64,000 bases of DNA from Aradus depressus (taxonomy: Eukaryota; Arthropoda; Insecta; Hemiptera; Aradidae). The notes under the pieces are model-generated. The model saw only the letters and a list, made by a program, of their open reading frames with translations. It made no database searches and was not told the origin of the DNA. Of this stretch, positions 21,553-33,605 are shown one piece after another; position 1 is the first letter of the stretch; the number at the start of each line of letters is the position of its first letter. Where the stretch lies: the NCBI GenBank assembly GCA_963662175.1, contig OY759215.1, positions 53,213,213-53,277,212 of the forward strand. The letters run 5' to 3'. Made by a program: the position numbers and the translations under genes.

Positions 21553-21968
21553 ATCACCGGTTATGTACGAATGAGTTACGTTGTCGCTCTCCCTCCAAAT
21601 TTAACTTCTGAATCCTTATATTAAATATTGTGTCGATAAATTCATCACGTTGGCAGTTATTGGGATTTATGAGTTGAGCCCCTCTGATCCCACCCTCCCC
21701 TTCGGCTGATTCCTTTAAAAATTAATAGAATTCGCCCTTATAGGACTTTAAATTTACATCTGAAATTTCGTGTCAGTAGATTCATTAAAGTGTCAGTTAT
21801 AAGAGTTTTTGTGTTAAGCCACCCCCTTCTCTTTGGCCGATCCTTCGAGAGATCACACATACAAAATTTACTACCGATACATTCATTTTATATCGTGTTC
21901 ACAGCACATAGCAGTTGTTTTTTTTATTTTTTTTTTGGAATCGTGAGGTCGGAAAACATAAAGTCTTC
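21548..21968 (-). mobile_element. Family A, 5' hairpin missing
   Basis: GGTGAATCACCGGTTATGTAC, CTCTCCCTCC and two body units. Confidence 0.8.
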
Positions 21969-21969
21969 T

Positions 21970-22112
21970 GCATAACTGCAGTTGTAATAAATACAACGGC
22001 AGGAAATTTATTATGATGATTTACAAGTACCTGAATATAGGTACCTATTAGTCAGTAGATTGGTTTCAGAGATAGAGCGAAAAAATGTTAATGCTGGTGA
22101 TTATGCAACGAA
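21970..22112 (+). mobile_element. Family A, 3' fragment
   Basis: ATAACTGCAGTTGTAATAAAT, GAGATAGAGCGAAAAA, GCTGGTGATT. Confidence 0.65.
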
Positions 22113-22809
22113 TTTTCCGTTTTCTGAAACCGTTTTCAGCAAAACATTGTATACAAATAAACTAAAACAATTAAATCGTATTCAAAATATGAAGATACAA
22201 TTTTTAGCGGTCTACTGCTTATAAATAAAGTGCATATAAATCTATACGATACGAACACTCTTTCTATATATTTTGTTATTCATTTTTTTAATTCTTCAAG
22301 GATCCTGTTTGCAAACTAATGGTATTTAAACAAAATTAAAACATTACCTTGAAATAAATAATCGTTAAATAAAATAATTTCACTTTTCAAAAGGATTCTA
22401 ACAAAAATAAAAAAAATATGGAAAAAAGAAAAAGATCTGAGAAGGATATTGTGAGTGACTTTATGTAAGGCTCAAGGTGGTCTTGTACAAAGTACTAAAA
22501 AGGCGTATGTCCTTGTAAGGTTCACAAGGTATGTTATTAATCTGGAACTGAAGGATCATTTTACATTTATTATAACCACAGATTTGGAAAGAAGAACAAT
22601 GGATTATTTGGGTGAAAAAAATTCACAATATTATTATCTTTTCTCACAATTTTGTCATTATTTTAAAGTACCCTACTATAGAAAAAAAATTGTCAGTATT
22701 CTTTAAAATTATTTTTTATTAAAAAATTGAAAATGAATTATTGCATGTTTCTTCAAATTATTAATATACTTTATAAATGAGGGTGTGATGTCGAAGTGGA
22801 CGTTTGAAC
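22113..22809. other. AT-rich, weak 83-codon frame only
   Basis: The plus frame at 22,455-22,706 is AT-biased, without domain, and not accepted as a gene. Confidence 0.45.
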
Positions 22810-23092
22810 ATAAATAGGGGAAGTTATATAATTGGTCAGAAATTTCATATTTTCACTGGAATTTCATGTTTTTTGACCCATTGAGTCCAAATTTTATATG
22901 TGTATCCAGAACCTCATAAGGATACAGTTATTGATTTTCAGTCTAATCAGTCTCGAACACAAAAAAATTTAGTATGAGGATTGAAAAGACCTTATGTGTC
23001 AAATATTCATTTTTAGCCGTAACTGTCGATTAGTTTCAGAGAGAGAGCAAAAACTTAGTTGAATAATTCGTTCTGGGGTAGTACGTTGCTGG
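22810..23092 (+). mobile_element. Family A, internally deleted
   Basis: ATAGGGGAAGTTATATAAT to TTCTGGGGTAGTACGTTGC with about one body unit. Confidence 0.8.
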
Positions 23093-23740
23093 GCGCCCCC
23101 CTCCCATCCCTCTCCTTCATTCCATTTGGCTGAAAATCAATAGGTGTCGCCCTTATGGGCTCTATATGAAATTTCATGTCGGTACATTCCTTCTATCAGA
23201 AGTTTACAGTTTACACACAGAGTGTTCCTTAAAGCTTCTCTGGGAATGTTATTTACTTTACTTTACTTTCCCTGCTCTACGGTCCTTATAGAACCTGGGC
23301 GTCCGCAACGATCTTCCGCCATTCTTCTCTATCCTCGACCTCCCGTCTCCATCTTCTCACATCCATCGTTGTAAAGATCGTCCTCCACGTCCTCCAGCCA
23401 ATATAAGTCTACCTCTTCTTTGTCCTCCCGGGTGTCCCTCCAGTATCCTCCTCGGCAGTCTGTCTGGTTCCATCCTCTGTAATTGCCCCAGCCATCGCAG
23501 CCGCCCCTGCTGCACTAAGGCCACCAGGTCCGGGCTCTTGTACAGGTCCCTCAGCTCCCTATTGTTCCGTATCCTCCATCTATTCCCCTCTGGAGTAGGG
23601 CCGCTCAATACCTTCCTCCCCCACGTATTGAGTAAGATGAAATAGGAAGTTGAAAAATATTGAAATTCTGTGATAACTGAACATCGTATTTCTATTGGAT
23701 TACACAACTTCCCCTCTATATTTCGTCTATATGGGGAAAT
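23093..23740 (-). mobile_element. Family A, split by a LINE tail
   Basis: Body to AGTTTACACACAG (23,225), LINE insert, then ACTGAACATCG and ACACAACTTCCCCTCTATA. Confidence 0.75.
23286..23628 (-). pseudogene. Non-LTR retrotransposon ORF2 tail inserted in family A
   Basis: The minus strand encodes the last part of a LINE ORF2: NNRELRDLYKSPDLVALVQQ, then RLRWLGQLQRMEPDRLPRRI and GHPGGQRRGR. Two frameshifts are then needed to read YWLEDVEDDL and finally DVRRWRREVEDREEWRKIVA to a stop at 23,286. After that stop (minus sense) comes an AAAGT microsatellite, the probable 3' tail, in the + strand TTTAC run near 23,262-23,277. The piece is 5'-truncated and lies inside a reverse family A copy. The family is a non-LTR element; its clade is uncertain. 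Confidence 0.8.
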
Positions 23741-24584
23741 CGAACATTTTTAAATTACGAATCAGTTAATTAATTGTACAAGTTACGTTTATAATAACTG
23801 TTAAGACTGCAGAGTCTTCTTGGATAATTTGCCTCAAAAAAAGTATTGTTACAATGTTGTAATGTAATTATTTCCTTAAATGCAGTTTTCACTGAGGTCG
23901 TTGACTTTTGCTAAGGACTGTAATCCCCTTCATTTCCTGGAATACCTCCGTAAGGACTGGATCTATTGTAGTTACGACATTATCGTATTTCACGGCATTT
24001 ATTGAAGCCATCTTTTTACTAAGTTATTTTTTAATTTTAATAATTTTTGGCTAGAAACACGTAACATGATTTGAATTAGTTACAGCTAAAATTTTTCCTA
24101 GATTGTTAAATTCGTATTTCATATGAATTTAAAGGATAATAATAATAAGTAAGATCTGGGAGGTACAATACAGGTGACGATTTTTTATCAACGTACCATT
24201 ACATTCCCGAAGAGAAAATTATTTAATAATTTTTAAATTTATTATATAACCTAATTAATCATAAAAAAATTCTAATTCTAATTTTTGAGTTTTTTCATGT
24301 TTTTTCTCTTTTTATCTCTGGATCAAAAAAAAAAAAAACATTTCTGAAAGATGCCTGTATGCATTCTAGATGGTGTGAAACTGTAATTTATAACCTTGAA
24401 AGTTCGTTTCCTCTGTATTCTAAGAGCGAAAAAAATCGGTTTCATAGAACTTGTTGCATGGTTTAATCTTATCATTAATCTTATTATTTATTTGATTATT
24501 TATTTAAGTATTCTTGTGGAATGTTTCTCAAATTTATTATAATATTTGGCTAGTCCGTGAAGCCGCAAGGAAAGGAAGTAAATA

Positions 24585-25560
24585 GTGATAGTAAGATGTG
24601 AAACGAGATTTCTCACAGAAACTAAAGACGTTATCTTCCCACTGTTTTATTAGCGACCAGAACCGATTTTCAACGCAACCGTGTCATCATCAGTAGCACA
24701 TCTATGATTAACACACACATCTATTATTAAATAGATATAAAATATAAATATGGCATGAGAGTACAAAGAAAAAAATGAAAAAAAAAAACAAAAATAAAAA
24801 CATGCTTGCCCCACCAGTACAGACTAGAGTCTAAAGGACTCTACCTATACACAAAAAACATTCATTCGAAAACAAACACAAACACTAAATTAAAAATCTA
24901 CAAAACAATAAAATCTACAATAGTATAAAATAAATATAAATTCAAGAAACAGCCAAAGCAATTTTTGTCATAAAATATAAAAGATTGATTGGTTCCAGAT
25001 TAACGAAGTAGCCGTCCTGTAGAAAATATATTGTAAATAATTACTTGACCAGTTGTTACATAGACGTTTATTGTATATATTTTATTTTTGAGCTCTGTCA
25101 TAGTATATAATTTTCTATATTTTTATTTTTATTCATATTTTATGACAAAATTCTTTTGGCTGTTTGTAGAATTTATATTTATTTGATAGTACTGTAGAGA
25201 CATTTATTTTATTATTAATGTAGATATTTAATTTAGTGTTTGTGTTTGTTTTCGAATGAATGTTTTTTGTATGAGGTACGAGTGAGTGAACCCAACTCTC
25301 TTGAGCTATGCCAGTAGTCCTTTAGTCTCTACTCTGTAAGGGTGCAGTAAGCTAGCATTTTATTTTTGCTTTATTCATTTTTTTTTACTTTGTGCCCTTG
25401 ATGTTTTGAAATTTTTTCAGTTACCTATATTTCCATATTTATGTTTTATATGTATTCTGTCATAGATGTGTCACCAATGATGACGCTATTTCGTTAAAAA
25501 CCGGTTGTGGTCGCTAATAAAACAGTGGGAAGACAACGTCTATTGTTTCTATGATAAATA
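24585..25560. mobile_element. Long palindromic family C element
   Basis: Both ends carry family C termini in opposite sense (24,650-24,712 minus; 25,464-25,515 plus), with GTCTTCCCACTG and CAGTGGGAAGAC outside. The interior is also inverted, including AACATTCATTCGAAAACAAAC against its mirror near 25,238-25,262, giving arms of roughly 400 bp around a spacer near 25,000-25,080. Both ribozyme cores are mutated. No coding frame remains. Confidence 0.65.
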
Positions 25561-25654
25561 GAATTTCATATTCGTATTTAGTGCAGTTCCATGATGGCCG
25601 CGAACCATTGTATACAGTACAACAATAAGTGCAGAGTGTACAGTTGTGCCCGGA

Positions 25655-25875
25655 GGGAGGGTAAATTCAAAATCTCAACAATTTTCGACGAAATCGCCCG
25701 AAAGGGAAAGAGGGGTTCAGAGGAGGGGGCTCAACTCAAAAACCCTAATTGCTGAATCTATCGACATGAAATTTTGCATTGGAATTCAGAAACCTCTATG
25801 TGAGTTATCTAACGATTTTTAGTCCAATCGAACGACTCGTTTTGGAGGGGGAGCAACGACTTTTCAATCATATAT
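25655..25875 (+). mobile_element. Family A, 3' half
   Basis: GAGGGGGCTCAACTCAAAAA and TTTGGAGGGGGAGCAACG. Confidence 0.75.
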
Positions 25876-25894
25876 TATCATACGTTTTTTATTT

Positions 25895-26018
25895 TTATTG
25901 GCCTTTTGTACGATGCATATTAGCCGTGTCTCTATAAGGGTGTTATCTAGATTCGAACCCGCAACCATGGTGAGACCAAAGCCCTATGCTCTAGCCCGCA
26001 CGGTCCCCATGGCCCCTA
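25895..26018 (-). mobile_element. SINE S2, internally shortened
   Basis: GTACGATGCATATTAGCC, ATTCGAACCCGCAACC and GCCCGCACGGTCCCCATGG. Confidence 0.75.
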
Positions 26019-26019
26019 T

Positions 26020-27044
26020 TTTCAAGATATAATTGGAATTGTATGGGAGTATTTAATATTTCATATTTTAAGAACATTTTGTAAATGATAATAGTTCATA
26101 TGGAAATAGTGTTTTAATTATTAAAATTATTATGAATACACCTTCTTGTTGTTGTTATTGTTGTTGTTAACACATGGATATCAGGGACAATTAAACAATT
26201 CTTTTCCTTTTCCGAAAAAAAAATCCAAGCTGTGAATAAATGTTTTTGAATGTTTGCGTGTGTCCGGAGTTAATGTTTACATGATATGTTCGAGTTGAGG
26301 TTACAAAATAAGCATACTGAAAAAAGCAAAAAAAGGTCGAAAAAAAAACGTCTCGTGAATTATTTTTAATAAAATTTCATTTGTTCAGACATTTTTTTTT
26401 TTGCAAATGAGTCTGGACTCTTTATACATAATTAATAATTATAGTAATTATAATTAATAATAGTTATTCCAATTAGTCCAATCGTTATATTTATATTTTA
26501 GTCCTCTTGTCTAATTCTTAAATCTATTCCTCGTATCACTGGTGTCATAGCTGATATGCATTCATCATAATGTATACCATTTATACTTATACCAACCACT
26601 TTTTTACAGATAACTTTTCCTGTCCCTCTCCTTCTCATAATCACTTCATATTGGTATACAAATAAAAGCAATGTGTTATCAGTGATTTTCTTTCTTTCGA
26701 TGTACACGCTAGTATGAAATGATTTTGAGAGGGAGAAGGGAGACTGATCTGTGAAAACATGGTTGGTGTATGAAAGTTCTGTTATGGCCAAATCAAATAT
26801 ATTTATTTATATATATTATAAACTTAACATAATGTAACGATATTTTGAAATATTTCCTACGATTATTTATTGAACATTTTTTTGGCGCTATAACTTGGTC
26901 AAACTCAAATGTAAGGAGACTTGGCGATTCTAAATGTAATAAAGAATATTTTTGGTAAGAACCAATTTTTCAATAGAATTAACCGTTTTCATGTAAATCA
27001 GGGAAATAGCTAAAAAGAATTTCAAAGTGACAATTTTAGGTTGT
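26020..27044. other. AT-rich stretch, one unrecognised frame
   Basis: Contains a GTT microsatellite near 26,150-26,170 and the frame at 26,498. Nothing else is seen. Confidence 0.45.
26498..26791 (-). CDS. Unrecognised 97-codon frame without ATG start
   Basis: The frame opens at a TTG and reads 97 codons with a mixed composition (SLSKSFHTSVYIERKK, VICKKVVGISINGIHYDE) before TAA. It lies in a 1-kb stretch with no repeat I recognise. It could be a decayed exon or mobile-element fragment. No domain can be named. Confidence 0.18.
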   Translation of the reverse strand: MAITELSYTNHVFTDQSPFSLSKSFHTSVYIERKKITDNTLLLFVYQYEVIMRRRGTGKVICKKVVGISINGIHYDECISAMTPVIRGIDLRIRQED

Positions 27045-27375
27045 TTTCGCTCTTTCTGTAAAACCGTAGCGACCTTTTGGACTAAAAATTATGAATCCGT
27101 GCTAAATTTCATGGTAATGCATTCATTATAGCGGCAGTTATTGCGGTTTTTCAAAACACCATAAGGACGACCACAATTTAATTTTCAGCAGCATCGGAAA
27201 AAGGGAAGGGAAGATCAAAGGGGATCAACTCATAAACCCTAATAACTGCCGATGTAATGAATTTATCGATACAACATTTAGTATTAGAATTTAGGAGCCT
27301 CTGCGCAAGTGAACTGTGGAATATTAAGAGAAATGGGGAAGTACTTGCCTGTGATTCACCGACGACGTTTTGTGC
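27045..27375. mobile_element. Family A, reverse and forward pieces head to head
   Basis: 27,045-27,150 is reverse (TTTTCGCTCTTTCTGTAAAA). 27,151-27,375 is forward, ending GTGATTCACCGACGACG. Confidence 0.75.
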
Positions 27376-28019
27376 TGGTGAATTATTTTGTTGAAGGAGA
27401 GTGGGTTGAGACAGAAGGAATGAAAAGAGGTTCACTTCCGGTCTGGTCACTAAGTGACCACTTCCTATGAAATCTTCCATCTTGTGTCTTGGCCCTACTA
27501 AAAGTCCTGGCTCACTGGTGGGAAAATCCAAGCTAAGTCTTGTGAAAAGTTTACAGTGTTCTTCACAGGAGATTTCAATGGGTCATTTTCTGTTCAACTG
27601 ATTCCTTGGCATGTCGGAAAGTTCCCTTGTCCAAATGTGTTGTTCTGTTTAGTTGAGAGTCCGACCTGGTAACGGTTTGGATCTGCGGATAGTACCAGTT
27701 AAGTATTGATAGTAGGAAGTAGTTGGATATGTTCTGGGTAGATTCCAAAGTGTAGGATTTTAATGACTCAATTGGAGCCAAGACAGAGAACTAATCGTCA
27801 AGGACATACTTTCTTGCGATAGATGTGATGAGGAAAGGACGACGACTCGCTTCTTAGGCAAGTAATTCCTCATCCCTGCTGGAGGATGACATGAGAGAAG
27901 CGTGAATTAAGGAAGTATGCTTCGATTCCTCAAGGAAAATAGCAGATTACGTCTTGCTACTCTTGGAACTTGGAAGGAACGACAAGAAGGAAGCTCTGCT
28001 GAACTGAGTGCTCATGTCC
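27376..28019. other. Moderate-GC sequence, nothing recognised
   Basis: Less AT-rich than its neighbours. Short frames on both strands (27,178-27,531; 27,575-27,781; 27,917-28,141) carry no domain. Could be decayed transposon sequence. Confidence 0.4.
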
Positions 28020-28425
28020 ATTGTCGCAAGATAAATTTTGTTACTAGCCGGCTTTCGAGATTTCTCTCTTTCTCAGGATGTATATTCGTGTATATTTTAA
28101 AAAACATATACATTTATATACATGTATACATCAGTGCTTGAGGGCAGATCTTCTTTTACAATTTTATTTCTATACTTTCACTTACATCCATCTTTTTACA
28201 GTTCCTCCAGTCTAGTCCTCAGCTTCCGTCTTGTCTGTCCAACATAATATATCAACAACAATTTTTTTTGAGTTTATTATTTATTATTATTGTTCAAATT
28301 TTTATGTTTCAAGTTGTTTTTTTTTATGAAATAACCTCGAAAGCCAGCTAAAAATAAAATCTATGAGGGATTAGACCTATATCTTTAATTTACAACCGGT
28401 GATATTAATAATTGTTTATATTGTT
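28020..28425. mobile_element. Family D PLE remnant with endonuclease fragment
   Basis: Opposed, decayed hammerhead-like arms (about 28,046-28,082 minus, with CTCGAAAGCCGGCTAG, and 28,332-28,355 plus, with CCTCGAAAGCCAGCT) enclose the GIY-YIG remnant at 28,196-28,261. This is the direct link between family D termini and PLE coding sequence in this window. Confidence 0.6.
28196..28261 (-). pseudogene. Penelope-like element GIY-YIG endonuclease remnant
   Basis: Minus-strand frame reads YYVGQTRRKLRTRLEEL before a stop. This matches the Y(V/I)GQTGR core of the GIY-YIG endonuclease at the C terminus of Penelope-like retroelements, with G changed to R. It sits inside the inverted family D hammerhead pair (28,020-28,425), which ties that family to PLEs. 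Confidence 0.7.
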
Positions 28426-28702
28426 TTATCTACATTTTAGAGCCAAAATTCGATTATCTACTGAAATGATTACTGTTATCTGACTTACTGTTACATGAGT
28501 AAACTGTTATCATATTTTTCATATGAACGACTAGCGAGCCATATCTCATACCTGATATTTTATGTAAACTGTATATTGACGTCTATCTAAATCGTACGAA
28601 TAGAAGTTAACTTGTTTCAAAATATCTCCCTGTTTGCTAGTTTCTCTGAATCACTCAATAATCAAGATCGATAACAAGGAATCACTTCCCTGTTATTTCA
28701 TT

Positions 28703-29150
28703 TCCCCAGCTGTTTAAGGGAAGTTATACAATTGGTCAGAAATTCTATGATGAGTTTTTACTCCATGTTGCATCCCCTGTTCCCAAAAATTAAAAAAAAT
28801 GTATGTGTATATGTGAACAAGATAACTTCCGATAGAATGAATGTATCGACATGAAATTTCATGTTTGTATGTATCCAGAACCCCATGGGGATGAAACATA
28901 TTGATTTTCAGTCAAATCGGGCATAGAATCTGTCGATATGAAATTTTTATCCATGTTCAACACCCCATAAGTACGACACTTATTATTTTTCCACGCCAAT
29001 GTATCAACACAAAATGAGGTATGAAGTTTCTGAAGTCACTGTTTAAGTCAAATGTAGAGTTTTAGCCCAGTCGATTGCCTTTGAACGGAAAGCGAAAAAA
29101 TACTTGATCAACAGTTTGTTTGGGTAAGAAGTTCATTCACGAACGATAAT
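28703..29150 (+). mobile_element. Family A, near full length
   Basis: TTTCCCCAGCTGTTTAAGGGG hairpin start, two body units, 3' end decayed. Confidence 0.8.
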
Positions 29151-29667
29151 CTCCCCGAACATGTTATTGCTTCTGAAGGTTCCTCAGTTTTGGAGTGAAG
29201 TGCAGAAGACCCCAGGACCCTAGGGTATTGTTAGATCTCTTCTTTGCTGTACTTGCAGCCGACACAAAGGGAACATAGACGGAGGAGACCCTTCGACGAC
29301 CATAGGGTCATAGGGTAGTTTCCAACAACAGAAACACCCAAATCCCTTCTTTATTTTATTTTTTTGTCCCTTCTGTAATGGGTTCATAGAAATCTTCCCG
29401 TTTAAGGTTTTTCTTTTCAGTGCTTGTAAGTAAATAAAACTATACTCTCTTTGAGCGATGTAATTGGCCAGTTTGCATCTCTAAAATATCTCCCCTGATA
29501 GCCTGTTGTCCGACGTAACTTGGGGTTGGTGTCTGCATTCTGTTGTAGCACAAGAATTGCAATGGTTTGCCATGAAACTTCAGATCTATTATCTTATTTC
29601 TTCTCTTCTCCTCTAATTTTTCTCCTCAACCTTGAGGTATATGGGATATACTATAGCTATAAGAATT

Positions 29668-30018
29668 ATAGACGAAATTTTGTAATAGGTCTGAAATTGT
29701 ATATTCAGTTGTCACTGGAATTTCATATTTTCTGACCCCCTGATTCCAATAATTTAAAAAAAGTTAAGCCTCCCCCCTAATCCCGCCTTTCCGTTGGTCG
29801 ATTTAACTGAAAATCAATAGGTGTCGTCGTTTTATGGATTCACATATAAGATTTCGTGTTGATACATTTATTTTATCGATAGTTATCGTGTTCACATACA
29901 TACATATACTTTTTTTTTTTTTTTTTCATTTTGGAATATGAAATTCTGTTCAAAATTCCGCATCGAGTTTTTGACCGATACATAACATTCCCTATACTTC
30001 GTATAACTGGGGATGTAG
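29668..30018. mobile_element. Family A foldback derivative
   Basis: Forward 5' region (GACGAAATTTTGTAATAGGTC) changes at about 29,766 to reverse body and reverse 5' region ending CATTCCCTATACTTCG. Both outer ends are thus 5' ends. Confidence 0.75.
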
Positions 30019-30422
30019 AAATGTCTGTATATTCGTATCGTACGATAACTCCCGATAGAATGAATGTATCAACTCGTGTGTATCCGTAAACTTAGAAGGA
30101 CAACATCTATTGATTTTCAGCCAAACCGACTTAGGAGGAGACATGTTTTTTTTTGATATTTTTTTTGACAAAATTAATGTATTTACAAGACATTCAGTAT
30201 GCCGATTCAGAAGTTAACTATTGATTTTAAGTGCAATCGGCCGAAGGGAAAACGAGGTTCAGATGCGAGCTAAACTCAAAAACCCCAATAACTGCACAAA
30301 ATTTAAGATTCAGAAGTCCCAGAGTAAGAGAGATAATGATTTTCAACCAAATCGGTGAGGAAAAGCGAAAACTCAGTTGTTAAATCATGCTTTGAAAGTA
30401 TTGTACATTGCCGGTGATCCTG
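30019..30422 (+). mobile_element. Family A, 5' hairpin missing
   Basis: CGATAACTCCCGATAGAATG to GTACATTGCCGGTGATCC. Confidence 0.8.
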
Positions 30423-30492
30423 GTTCTGCTCCTAACTGGTTATTGGAACGTAAGAGAACTTTAGTAAAATTTTATAATTTCTTACAAAAAAT

Positions 30493-31146
30493 TAAGGGTT
30501 TATGTACAAGCTACCACACACAAGGTCTGATTGCGTTGTCAATAGATCTTGGATACGTCAAATAGTTTGCATTATGAATAACTAATACGTATATAATATG
30601 ACTACAGCGTTTACCATTGTATTACAAAGACGTTTATTCTTCACCAAGTTTATGTCCGAGGATGAGACCTTGGTAATAGAGATGTTTTGTCTGTGTAACT
30701 TGGTTCTGTCTTGAGGACTCTTCCCCCTAATCCTTATGTCAGTTTGTGCTGTGTAGGGGATACGGCCGTGTCCTCGGGACCTCCTCTAGGGTTTATGTAC
30801 AAGCTACCACACACAAGGTCTGATTGTGTTGTCTATATATCTTGGATACGTCAAATGGTTTGCATTATGAATAACTAATACGTATATAATATGACTACAG
30901 TGTTTGCCATCGTATTACAAAGACGTTTATTCTTCACCATGTTTATCATTACTACATAATGAACAAACAATATAAATTATAATTTTCTATTATTTGTATA
31001 TACGTCATAGGTTCCGAGGACCTTGGTAATAGAGATGTTTTGTCTTGGGGACTCCTCACCCTGGACCGGGGTCTCTTCCTCCTAATCCTTGTGTCAGTTT
31101 GTGCTGTGTAGCGGATGCGGCCGTGTCCTCGGGACCTCCTCCTACC
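30493..31146. repeat. Two-module tandem duplication
   Basis: Module 1, with GTACAAGCTACCACACACAA, occurs at 30,498 and 30,793. Module 2, with TTGGTAATAGAGATGTTTTG and CGGCCGTGTCCTCGGGACCT, occurs at about 30,655 and 31,015. The order is 1-2-1'-2'. Frames over 31,045-31,306 are by-products. Confidence 0.85.
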
Positions 31147-31509
31147 ATTGTTGTGGGCTCTTCTTTTCCTTGGTTACAATGGTCCCATTCCACACAATGT
31201 GGGTTACTATCCTGGTCTGCCTGCCTACATCTGCTTCGAGTTGTCACTCAACCATATTTCTATTTGTAGAAAAATATTTTATAACGGCTATTTTAAAATA
31301 AATTAAATTATTTTTCAACAATAATAGTCGTTTTCACTGTCGGAAAAATCGGACAATTTTCAAGCATTTTTTATTATTAGTCGCTGTTGTAGGTAATAAA
31401 TAGTTGACACTATTCGAGAGCGCCCAGCGAGAGTACCGTTGAGACAACTGCAATGAGACGTTTGACGCTACAGTTATCACTTGATTCAACTAGAAAAAAA
31501 AAAAAAAAA

Positions 31510-31932
31510 TCTGGCGTCGGTGAATCACCGGTGATGTACTTACCCAGCATTATATTATTTCTATTATATTTTCACACTCCCTTTAAAGACAATCGACTAG
31601 GCTAAAACTTAAAATTTAACTTACAATGTGGCTTCTGAATCTTCATATGAAATTTCGCGTCAATACATTTATTACAACTGCAGTTATTAGAGTTTTTGTG
31701 TTACGTCTTCCTCAAATCTTCCCATTCCCTTTGGCCAATTTGACTAAACATCAGTTGGTGTCGTCCTTACGGGGTTCTGGATACACATATAAAATTTCGT
31801 GTCGATACATTTTTTCTATCCGGAGTTTTCGTATAGACTTTTTTTTTAATTTTTTGGAATCAGGGGTGGGAAAACATCGAATTTCTGACAAATTACATTA
31901 ACATCCCATATACTTCGTGTAGTAAAGTAAAA
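31510..31932 (-). mobile_element. Family A, near full length
   Basis: GGCGTCGGTGAATCACCGGTG to CATCCCATATACTTCGTG. Confidence 0.85.
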
Positions 31933-32481
31933 ACTAATTACGTAATTTCGATGTTTTATTCTTAAAGTATTGAAAATTAATGCGGAATCAACCCAAAACT
32001 TGCGTTAAGAATCAGGTTCACATTGGACACGGTCGCAGATCCTCAGAAAAACATTTATGACATCTTCACACATTATATTATAAATTGATAATGGAGTTGC
32101 ACGTCGTGACGTTGTGCATCATTAATGTCAACTTACTATAGAATATTGATGTTTTATTCTCTACAAAGATATTGTTCCATGGACACGATGCACTCACTAG
32201 TTGATTCTCAGGAAATACCTTGAGGTTTATTCTGAGGAAGGTTGACCCGCATAGTAACTCGACAAGGAGTCTCTCAAGGTGTCTTTATCAGTACATTATT
32301 ATTTTATCTTAACGATTCCTATGACTTTTTTTCCCCGATTTCCTTTATATCAATGAATTTTTCTTGGATATCAGTCTTCTGCTTATTTGATAAGCGTTAG
32401 TAGAAAGAAAAAAAATAATGATAATTTAATTGATATTGGTCTTACAATAATTTTTACGTGTTTTCTCATGAATTATTTACC

Positions 32482-32606
32482 CCAGCTTTACAATGGATTG
32501 GGGAAGTTGTGTGAATCGGCCAAAGGGAAGATGGGGATTAACACAAAGTAAAATCCAAAACCAGGTAAGTACGACATATCAATTTTTCGCGTGGTAGGCA
32601 GAAGAA
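32482..32606 (+). mobile_element. Family A, 5' fragment
   Basis: TTACCCCAGCTTTACAATGG and TTGGGGAAGTTGTGTGAATC. Confidence 0.7.
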
Positions 32607-33006
32607 ATAGTGTTAAAGAGGCTTAATTAAAATAATTAAACCTAACAAAAGAAATGTAATATGCATTTATGAATATATACAATTTTTTAATATGAAATTT
32701 TTTTGGGTAGGTTCAATAGAAGTAACAATGATTACGATTATTATAGAAGATATGTTGCAACATGTTTATTCATATAATAATTATTAATTTTTTATAATGT
32801 GCTTATAAAAAATTTACAAGAAGCTTAAAGTTTGAGTATTATAGAAAATAATTATCTCTTAAATTAACTAGAATTGATTGAATGTATAGAAAGAAAGGAC
32901 TTCTTGTATATTGTCTAGTTTCACAAAAATATATACCAGTGTACCGATTTTGGTTTAGGGCATTTGTACTTAATTCTGACGGTGGCATAAGCCGAAACTG
33001 AAACAC

Positions 33007-33167
33007 CTTATGTACCCTGCCCCAGGTGAATAAAACTTTAAGGTAGGCAAAATTTAGGACTCCCACAGTAGAGTCGGGCTCATGTTCACCAGAGGGTCGA
33101 AAGAGCGCTCTGGTAGTAGGCGATATGACAACGTATTTAAAGCCCGGGCATGAGTCATAATAACTAA
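33007..33167 (+). mobile_element. SINE S1, 3' part
   Basis: Begins in the middle (CTGCCCCAGGTGAATAAA) and ends GCATGAGTCATAATAACT. Confidence 0.8.
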
Positions 33168-33258
33168 ACTATAAAAGTTAAACAAGTCCTTTGTTTTTAT
33201 TTATTTTATTATAAACATATATAACAATTGCTAATTTTAGCAAATTTTATATATAATA

Positions 33259-33513
33259 GGGCGCCGGGAGCTTGGACGTAGTGTGCTTGCTCTTTGAGCT
33301 CAAGATCGAAGGTTCAAAACCCTTATGAGGCTCTTAAGTTTCTTAACTGGGAGGTAAAAAAACCTGGAGCACGCCGTCCTTCGGATGGGACGTTAAGCTA
33401 TGTTCCCGAGCCTGTAGAATGTCCTGTACTCACTAAAGACGTACGTGAATAACGAAAGAGTCCTCTGGTTGTAGGCGAAATGACCTAGTAGACAAAGCCC
33501 GGGCATAACTAAC
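33259..33513 (+). mobile_element. SINE S1, decayed
   Basis: Head GGGCGCCGGGAGCTTGG, box B GGTTCAAAACC, deletion within the 3' half, ending AAAGCCCGGGCATAACT. Confidence 0.75.
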
Positions 33514-33605
33514 AATTTTCTGAGATGTTTTCAGCTTTTGATAATATTTCTGTACACTTTCATGTCTCGTCTTCGGGACACAATGAACTGGTTTTTCTAT
33601 TCCGA

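Noticed and set aside
21790..21975. Plus frame of 61 codons
   Set aside because: Entirely within a reverse family A copy.
31045..31306. Overlapping short frames on both strands
   Set aside because: They lie in the two-module duplication and none has a domain.
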